Shown here in pieces: positions 48,661-54,242 of a stretch of 54,242 bases of DNA. Made by a program: the position numbers and the translations under genes. The DNA comes from Labilibaculum manganireducens (lineage in GTDB: Bacteria > Bacteroidota > Bacteroidia > Bacteroidales > Marinifilaceae). A model generated the notes under the pieces. That model saw nothing but the letters and a program-made list of their open reading frames with translations, did not search any database and was not told the origin of the DNA. The stretch's first letter is position 1. The number at the start of each line of letters is the position of its first letter. The stretch is taken from positions 1 to 54,242 of the forward strand of contig NZ_MVDE01000034.1 in the NCBI RefSeq assembly GCF_002843385.1. Reading direction: 5' to 3'.

Positions 48661-51093
48661 ATGAATTTAAGGCCTTTAAAGCAGAAGCAAAATAATCTTA
48701 GTATTAGTAGAGCCTACTTTTTACTATTTCTTGTCTTAACGGTAAGCTTTCTTGTTGGAATAGGAGGCATTTGGATCTATAAAGAAGTCTCAAAATTCGC
48801 AATTGAATCAGAAGCACTTAGAATTAAATCCATCGCTCAACAAAAAAAATCGCTGATAAGCAAAACCGAAGAGTGTACTAATTTTATCAATTATCAGAAT
48901 ACTCAGGCCGAAAACAGAATTAAAAACAGACTTAAAAACTTTGTTAATCAAGCACATGCTATTGCATCGAACATTTACAGACAAAACAAAGGAAAAATCC
49001 CTGATCAGGAAATAAAACGCAGAATTAAGCAAGCTATTTCCCCCATGCGTTTCTCGAATAATAAAGGATACGTTTTTATTAACACCTTGGCTGGAAAAGG
49101 TATTCTATATCCTTTATCAAAAGAAAAGGAAGGACAGAATTTAATTGATTTTCAAGATCTTAACAAAAACTATCTCATTAAGAATGAAATCAACTTAATG
49201 ATGTTTCAAGATGAAGCTTACACTAAATATGAAAATCCGAATAAAATAAAAAACAAATACAATGCTTACACAAAGGTATCATATATCAAGAAGTTCATAC
49301 CTTACAATTGGTACTTTGGGAGCTTCTCCTTTTTAGATGACCTGCAGGATGAAAATCAAAAAGAAGCGTTAAATAGAATTAGTCAAATCAGCCTTGCAGA
49401 TAATAATTCCTTCTTTGTATATAAAAAAGACGGAACCTGTCTGCTTCATAATAATACTGAAAGTATTGGGAAAAACTACCGAGACTATAAAAATGCTCTT
49501 CGTAGAAATAATGTTGAAAATCTTTTATCACACGCAGAGTTAAAAAAGGAAGGTTTTATCGAATATGAAGATCCTTATTCGAATCGAGGCAGAAAGGTCT
49601 CGTACATTGTAACAATTGAAGATTGGGATTGGATAATTGGAGCAGGTATATATACAAGAGACATTGACGCAAACATTCAAACAGCTCATATTGAATTGCG
49701 GAAAACGGTTTTAAATTATATCTATCAGATTATTATTTTGATTGGAATTACCATTCTAATCTTCTATTTTACTTCGAAATTTATTTCAAAGAAGATGAAT
49801 CGAAACTTCGTTTCATTCAATAATTTTTTCCGTAAAGCATCCACTCAATCCATTAAAATTAATCCTGATGAATTATATTTTCCGGAATTTCGGGATATGT
49901 CGAAAACAATTAACAGAATGATTGACATTCGTAGTCAGAAGGAAAAAGAATTAGAAATTGCTAAGGAACGTGCAGAGGAATCTGATCGTTTAAAATCTTC
50001 CTTTCTTGCCAACATGTCTCATGAGATACGGACTCCTATGAATGCAATTATTGGATTCTCTGAGTTATTACAAGAAGATGATATACCTTACGACACCAGA
50101 AGACAATTTTTCAGTCACATAAAAAACAGTGGAAACGCCTTACTAAATTTAATTAATGATATAATCGATTTTTCCAAAATTGAATCGGGTGAGCTTAAAA
50201 TTTCAAGAACTATTTTTAATTTGAATCAGCTTTTTGATGAATTGCATCAAACTTTCGAAAAAATTAAAACGGGCAAAGGGAAAGATCATATTGATCTTCA
50301 ATTCCTAAAAGGCTTAAATAACGAACAATCTGTTATTTACACTGACCCTTTTCGCTTAAGACAAATTATTACAAATCTCGTTGAAAATTCGTTAAAGTTC
50401 ACCGAAAAAGGCAGTGTTATAGTTTCGTATCAATTAAATGGGGGTGAAATAATCTTTTCGATAAAAGATACTGGAATTGGAATATCTAAAGACAAGCAAG
50501 ATGTTATTTTTAATCAATTTAGACAAGCAGATGATTCCCATGCTAGAAAATATGGCGGAACTGGTCTGGGACTTTCCATATCAAAAAAACTGGCAAAACT
50601 TTTGAATGGTAAAATGTGGCTGGAATCTACCTTAAATGTTGGAAGCAGCTTTTTCATCAGTATCCCTTATCAGAAAAAAAAGTCTTCTGCAGTAAATTCA
50701 ACATCAAATGAGGATTCTGATTTCAATAAAAAATTAGCCGGGAAAAAGATTCTGATCGTGGATGATTATAAGGTGAATCTCACCCTCTTGGAAAAAATGC
50801 TTAAAACGACAGGAGCTGAACTCATCATTGCTCAAAATGGAAAGATAGCCGTTGATTATTGCATGAATAACCATTTTGATTTGATTCTATTAGACCTGCA
50901 AATGCCAAATTTAAATGGCTACGACACATTTAAACTAATTAAAAAAGATAGCCCAAACACAAAAATAATTGCTCAGACAGCCTATACCTTAGCCAATGAA
51001 GAAGAACAGGTTCTTAAGTCGGGATTTGATGGCTTTATTACCAAACCAATTATCAAGCAGGAATTAATTGAAATTATCCACAGGATGATTTAA
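48661..51093 (+). CDS. Cache-domain hybrid sensor histidine kinase/response regulator
   Basis: An 810-aa membrane sensor. A first transmembrane helix (about 18-40) and a second (about 345-370) enclose a periplasmic part with two Cache-like units. Each ends in the family's characteristic motif: KVSYIKKFIPYNWYFGSFSF and KVSYIVTIEDWDWIIGAGIY. Then come HisKA with His454 in [11 protein letters not shown], HATPase_c (GGTGLGLSISKKLAKLL) and a receiver with Asp745 in LLDLQMP and Lys in ITKPII. No output domain. Cache sensors bind small organic molecules. The core is close to that of the TPR hybrid kinase at 38777-41755. Confidence 0.93.
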   Translation: MNLRPLKQKQNNLSISRAYFLLFLVLTVSFLVGIGGIWIYKEVSKFAIESEALRIKSIAQQKKSLISKTEECTNFINYQNTQAENRIKNRLKNFVNQAHAIASNIYRQNKGKIPDQEIKRRIKQAISPMRFSNNKGYVFINTLAGKGILYPLSKEKEGQNLIDFQDLNKNYLIKNEINLMMFQDEAYTKYENPNKIKNKYNAYTKVSYIKKFIPYNWYFGSFSFLDDLQDENQKEALNRISQISLADNNSFFVYKKDGTCLLHNNTESIGKNYRDYKNALRRNNVENLLSHAELKKEGFIEYEDPYSNRGRKVSYIVTIEDWDWIIGAGIYTRDIDANIQTAHIELRKTVLNYIYQIIILIGITILIFYFTSKFISKKMNRNFVSFNNFFRKASTQSIKINPDELYFPEFRDMSKTINRMIDIRSQKEKELEIAKERAEESDRLKSSFLANMSHEIRTPMNAIIGFSELLQEDDIPYDTRRQFFSHIKNSGNALLNLINDIIDFSKIESGELKISRTIFNLNQLFDELHQTFEKIKTGKGKDHIDLQFLKGLNNEQSVIYTDPFRLRQIITNLVENSLKFTEKGSVIVSYQLNGGEIIFSIKDTGIGISKDKQDVIFNQFRQADDSHARKYGGTGLGLSISKKLAKLLNGKMWLESTLNVGSSFFISIPYQKKKSSAVNSTSNEDSDFNKKLAGKKILIVDDYKVNLTLLEKMLKTTGAELIIAQNGKIAVDYCMNNHFDLILLDLQMPNLNGYDTFKLIKKDSPNTKIIAQTAYTLANEEEQVLKSGFDGFITKPIIKQELIEIIHRMI

Positions 51094-51100
51094 TGAAAGT

Positions 51101-52126
51101 CTAGAATTTCGGACACTTAATTCGACCAATTTGTCTTCGGCGCCTAAGATTTTTTTCCATAGAACCTGACGATCTGTTTTTAAACCTCATTAAAAAAGAA
51201 ATTTCGTGAGCTCCTGTGTTTGTGTGTATTAATTTAGAAACCGTTTTATCATAACTATATGAAACCTGCCACCAATCACGAATAATTCCTAATTGCAGGA
51301 TTATTGCATCGTATTCCAACTCCAAATTATCTCTGTACCACATTCCGTAAATAACAGAACCTTTTGAGAGATATAAGCCGTAATTTAGCTGTCGGTTAGC
51401 TCCTTGTTGTTGAAGTAAAAAATTAGGAGCTAAACTAAAATCAGCTCGATGCAAACCATTTCGGAAAACCGGCACGTTAACACCACAATGTAAAGTGTAT
51501 TTTCTTGGCAACTTAGAATAGTCACTTTCATTTTTAAAAGTTTCGTCTGGTTCTGTTACATGATGAGCAGCAAACCCAATAAACCAATTTTTAAAGGAAG
51601 CGATCATTCCGGTTGAAAAATCGAAATAATTCCTGCTTAAGTGATCAATAGCCCCTTCTCCTGTAAAAGGATTTATCAAGCCATTGATATAAAATTCATC
51701 AGTCTGGTCCGGATAAGTAAAATTGGTGTCATCCAACTTTCGTTGAATAAATGAAACCTGAAAGCCTGTTTTTATCAACAAATCACGGGACACCCGAAGT
51801 GTGTAGGAATACATCCCACTTGCCGTTGTGGTACTAATTGTTCCATCGCCTTGTTCATCCTGCATAATCTGAAGTCCAAAACCACCGCCAAGCGCATTTA
51901 CATATTGGTCGTAAGCTACGCTGTAGCTTATGTAAGCTGAGTTTAACTCAGGCCACTGATTTCTGTATCCAAATGAAATTCTGGGATCGAAATCGGAACC
52001 GGCAAATGCCGGATTCAAATAAATTTTATTCGCATAGAACTGAGAGAACTCTACATCTTGTGAAAACAGATTTAAAGAATTCAATAGTAGTATAATAACA
52101 CTTACTATTTTCAGTTTGTTTCTCAT
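51101..52126 (-). CDS. PorP/SprF-family type IX secretion membrane protein
   Basis: A 341-aa outer-membrane barrel with a signal peptide (ending LNLFSQ). The family start DVEFSQFYANKIYLNPAFAG is intact, followed by YRNQWP. In Flavobacterium, SprF is needed to send SprB to the surface; PorP/SprF proteins partner adhesins carrying a type B C-terminal domain, and one is encoded immediately upstream. The stop of that gene and this start overlap as TAATG, so translation is coupled. The last ~20 residues are unusually basic (NLRRRRQIGRIKCPKF). Confidence 0.93.
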   Translation of the reverse strand: MRNKLKIVSVIILLLNSLNLFSQDVEFSQFYANKIYLNPAFAGSDFDPRISFGYRNQWPELNSAYISYSVAYDQYVNALGGGFGLQIMQDEQGDGTISTTTASGMYSYTLRVSRDLLIKTGFQVSFIQRKLDDTNFTYPDQTDEFYINGLINPFTGEGAIDHLSRNYFDFSTGMIASFKNWFIGFAAHHVTEPDETFKNESDYSKLPRKYTLHCGVNVPVFRNGLHRADFSLAPNFLLQQQGANRQLNYGLYLSKGSVIYGMWYRDNLELEYDAIILQLGIIRDWWQVSYSYDKTVSKLIHTNTGAHEISFLMRFKNRSSGSMEKNLRRRRQIGRIKCPKF

Positions 52127-54242
52127 TATCTAAATAAGGTTACGGTACCGTGAGCCCGTTCTTTTCCACCATAAAAAATCATCCAAACATATACGCCAAT
52201 TTCGGATTCTTCTCCTTTATAGGTTCCGTTCCAGCCATCGTATTTCAACTCATTATTACTGACGACATCTTTTCGCAACTCGAAAACCTGCTCACCCCAT
52301 CGTGAATAAATATACAATTCAAAATCGGTAACTACACCTTTAAAAACAGGATAAAATATCTCATTTGGGCCTTTCCCGTTTGGTGTAAAAACATTTGGAA
52401 CAACCATTTTAGGTTGTAACAATTTCACTGCCGCTGCTGATTGTGCAACACAACCAAAATCATTCATTACCTGAACAGAATAGTCGCCGGGTTCTTCAAC
52501 CTCAATACTTCTCCAATCTGATCCTGTGCTCCAATAGTAAGAAGAATAACCCGCACCAGCATCTATCGTAACAGTCTGACCTTTGTAAAAGCTTAAGGTA
52601 TCTGCAGCCAAACTTAACTCAGGACTAGGATAAACCTCTACATGCAAGGTATCTGTGCCCATTATACCGTATACATCCCAAACACTTACGATATAATTGC
52701 CCGATTGGTTCACATTAATTGTTCTTGTTGTTTCACCGGTACTCCATTGATACCTTTCCCAGTGCCCTGGATCCAGCATAAGAGAGGTTCCCTGACAAAT
52801 ACCGGCATTTCCCCCCAAATTTATATTTGGAACAGGATTTACAGCTACTTTCACTTTCCCATTACCTCTGCAACCGTTCATATCTACAACATTCACAGCG
52901 TACTCTCCGTCTCGGTCCACTTTTAAAAATTGTGAGCTTTCCTGATTGTTCCACTCATACTGAACATATCCACTGCCTGCATCAAGTAAAAGAGTAGTTC
53001 CTTCAGCAATTGTAGTATCGCGACCCAAATAAACATTCGGATTATCGTGAACAAATATTCGAATTTCATCATTCCCCACGCAACCAAAATCATCAGTAGC
53101 TTTCAATGTAAATTCCCCCTCTTCGTATACATAAATTTCTTTTGTTTGTCCGCCGGGAGTCCATTCTAAATGATATCCATCAGGTGCTTCAATAATCAAC
53201 TCTTCACCTGCACAAATAAACAAATCAGGCCCCAGATCAACTATAGGAAGATCATGAAAAACTACATTTACAGAATCGTAACCAATACATCCATTCAAAT
53301 CTCGAACCTCAACAGAATAAACACCACTGGTATAGGCCAATCTTGTCTGAGTTGTAATTCCATCATTCCATGAAAAGCTTTCGCCATCACCTATATCCAA
53401 CATCACAGATTCTCCATAACACATATCAATCTGATTTGGAAGAGAATTAATTGGCAGATGAATTATTTCAACATGAACACTATCGGAGCCAAAACATCCA
53501 TTCTCATTTATAATATTTAAAGTGTACCATCCGGTATCCCCTGCCTTAATTGAATAATTTGTTTCGCCCACTAGCTGAGAACCATCCTTATTCCATTGAT
53601 ACGAATATCCTGTTTGAACAGGACCTTCTATATATGTTGAATCTCCATAACAAACCAAATTTGTTGAGTAAGATAAAGTAAAATCAAAAGCCGGGTAAAA
53701 ATTTACTGTAACACTATCTGTTGCAACACATCCGTTCGCATCTGTAAAATCAACAAAGTAATTATTTGGATCAGATACTGTAATTGTTTGAGTCGTTTCA
53801 CCGGTATTCCACAAATAACTGCCAATTTGAGTTCCCGCATCAAGAACTACAAAATCTCCATCGCAATGTGTTTGATCTGCTCCCAAATTAACTGTTGGGT
53901 TCGAATGTATTGTTGCATTAGCATCGTCTGTTGCAGAACAGCCGTTCACATCAGTTATTGTTACTGAATAATTGCCACTCGCTGAAACTGTGATTGTCTG
54001 TGTTGTTTCACCGGTACTCCATAAATAGGTTGATCCTGCGTTGCCGGCGTCAAAAGTGATCGTATTTCCTGAGCAAGTCTGCTGGTCTGCTCCTAAATCA
54101 ACAACTGGATTCGGATGTATTGTTGCATTGGCATCATCTGTTGCGGAACAGCCGTTGGCATCAATTACTGTTACGCTGTAATTTCCACTCGCCGAAACTG
54201 TGATTGTCTGTGTTGTTTCGCCGGTACTCCATAAATAAGTTG
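52126..54242 (-). CDS. SprB-like repeat adhesin, C-terminal part (runs past window end)
   Basis: About 705 residues of a larger cell-surface protein; the frame is open to the window edge, so the true start is outside. The visible part has nine tandem domains of about 70 residues, with cores such as YLWSTGETTQTITV, GNYSV and DxNGCxATD, probably immunoglobulin-like. The final ~90 residues form the gliding-motility C-terminal domain (VPNVFTPNGKGPNEIFYPVF, ending GTVTLFR), a type B signal for type IX secretion. The neighbouring PorP/SprF gene supports this. Cys pairs flank each repeat (HCDG/NGC). Confidence 0.92.
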   Translation of the reverse strand, partial: TYLWSTGETTQTITVSASGNYSVTVIDANGCSATDDANATIHPNPVVDLGADQQTCSGNTITFDAGNAGSTYLWSTGETTQTITVSASGNYSVTITDVNGCSATDDANATIHSNPTVNLGADQTHCDGDFVVLDAGTQIGSYLWNTGETTQTITVSDPNNYFVDFTDANGCVATDSVTVNFYPAFDFTLSYSTNLVCYGDSTYIEGPVQTGYSYQWNKDGSQLVGETNYSIKAGDTGWYTLNIINENGCFGSDSVHVEIIHLPINSLPNQIDMCYGESVMLDIGDGESFSWNDGITTQTRLAYTSGVYSVEVRDLNGCIGYDSVNVVFHDLPIVDLGPDLFICAGEELIIEAPDGYHLEWTPGGQTKEIYVYEEGEFTLKATDDFGCVGNDEIRIFVHDNPNVYLGRDTTIAEGTTLLLDAGSGYVQYEWNNQESSQFLKVDRDGEYAVNVVDMNGCRGNGKVKVAVNPVPNINLGGNAGICQGTSLMLDPGHWERYQWSTGETTRTINVNQSGNYIVSVWDVYGIMGTDTLHVEVYPSPELSLAADTLSFYKGQTVTIDAGAGYSSYYWSTGSDWRSIEVEEPGDYSVQVMNDFGCVAQSAAAVKLLQPKMVVPNVFTPNGKGPNEIFYPVFKGVVTDFELYIYSRWGEQVFELRKDVVSNNELKYDGWNGTYKGEESEIGVYVWMIFYGGKERAHGTVTLFR
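53740..54242. repeat. 210-bp coding repeats in the adhesin gene
   Basis: CCGGTATTCC/CCGGTACTCC recurs at 53801, 54011 and 54221, exactly 210 bp (70 codons) apart. The two most upstream copies are nearly identical at DNA level, so duplication is recent there; copies nearer the C-terminus are diverged. Confidence 0.9.

Overview
The window reads as chromosome of a low-GC Gram-negative member of the Bacteroidota, probably class Bacteroidia. Pointers are a Bacteroidota-type gyrB ending, TAnnTTTG-type -7 promoter boxes, a PorP/SprF protein beside a giant adhesin with a gliding-motility C-terminal domain (type IX secretion), many exported proteins ending their signal in AQ, TamA/TamB, and hybrid two-component kinases. 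I cannot assign a genus from the sequence alone.

Layout. 1-1043: the 5' part of a group II intron with its reverse transcriptase (cut by the window edge) lying downstream of the gyrB terminator. 1065-8928: gyrB, a small exported protein, and a two-gene operon of an exported TPR protein and an outer-membrane barrel. 9195-10647: FtsE-like ATPase and rhomboid protease. 10647-12360: a repeat-rich strip ((AGCAGTT)9 and REP-like palindromes) around an M48 lipoprotein protease. 12385-14508: an exported DUF255 thioredoxin-like protein. 14509-17672: an accessory strip with a striking 41-bp tandem array, a REP/MITE-like element, a HepT/MntA toxin-antitoxin pair, an unknown protein, a small membrane protein and another palindrome. 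17706-23285: histidine-utilisation operon hutH-hutU-hutG with a divergent LysR regulator and back-to-back promoters. 23548-33728: J-domain/KTSC protein, 2OG-Fe(II) oxygenase, unknown membrane protein, cupin, tamA-tamB, CPBP protease and a small membrane protein. 33848-34015: a 21-bp tandem array. 34120-38387: folD, ffh and argS, each followed by an intrinsic terminator. 38777-51093: three large sensor kinases (TPR hybrid, LytS-like, Cache hybrid) mixed with isoaspartyl peptidase, an avidin-fold protein, a PLP class IV enzyme and small unknowns. 51101-54242: PorP/SprF-like protein and the C-terminal part of a repeat adhesin.

How it fits together. Much of the window is core housekeeping (gyrase, SRP, ArgS, FolD, envelope biogenesis). 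HutH, HutU and HutG carry three of the four steps from histidine to glutamate; the imidazolonepropionase gene is not here. The adhesin and PorP/SprF form a translationally coupled type IX secretion cassette. The most unusual material is non-coding: several separate repeat families, of which the 41-bp array with two alternating palindromes (14640-14844) and the 21-bp array (33848-34015) are the least explained. I see no tRNA, rRNA or CRISPR array.
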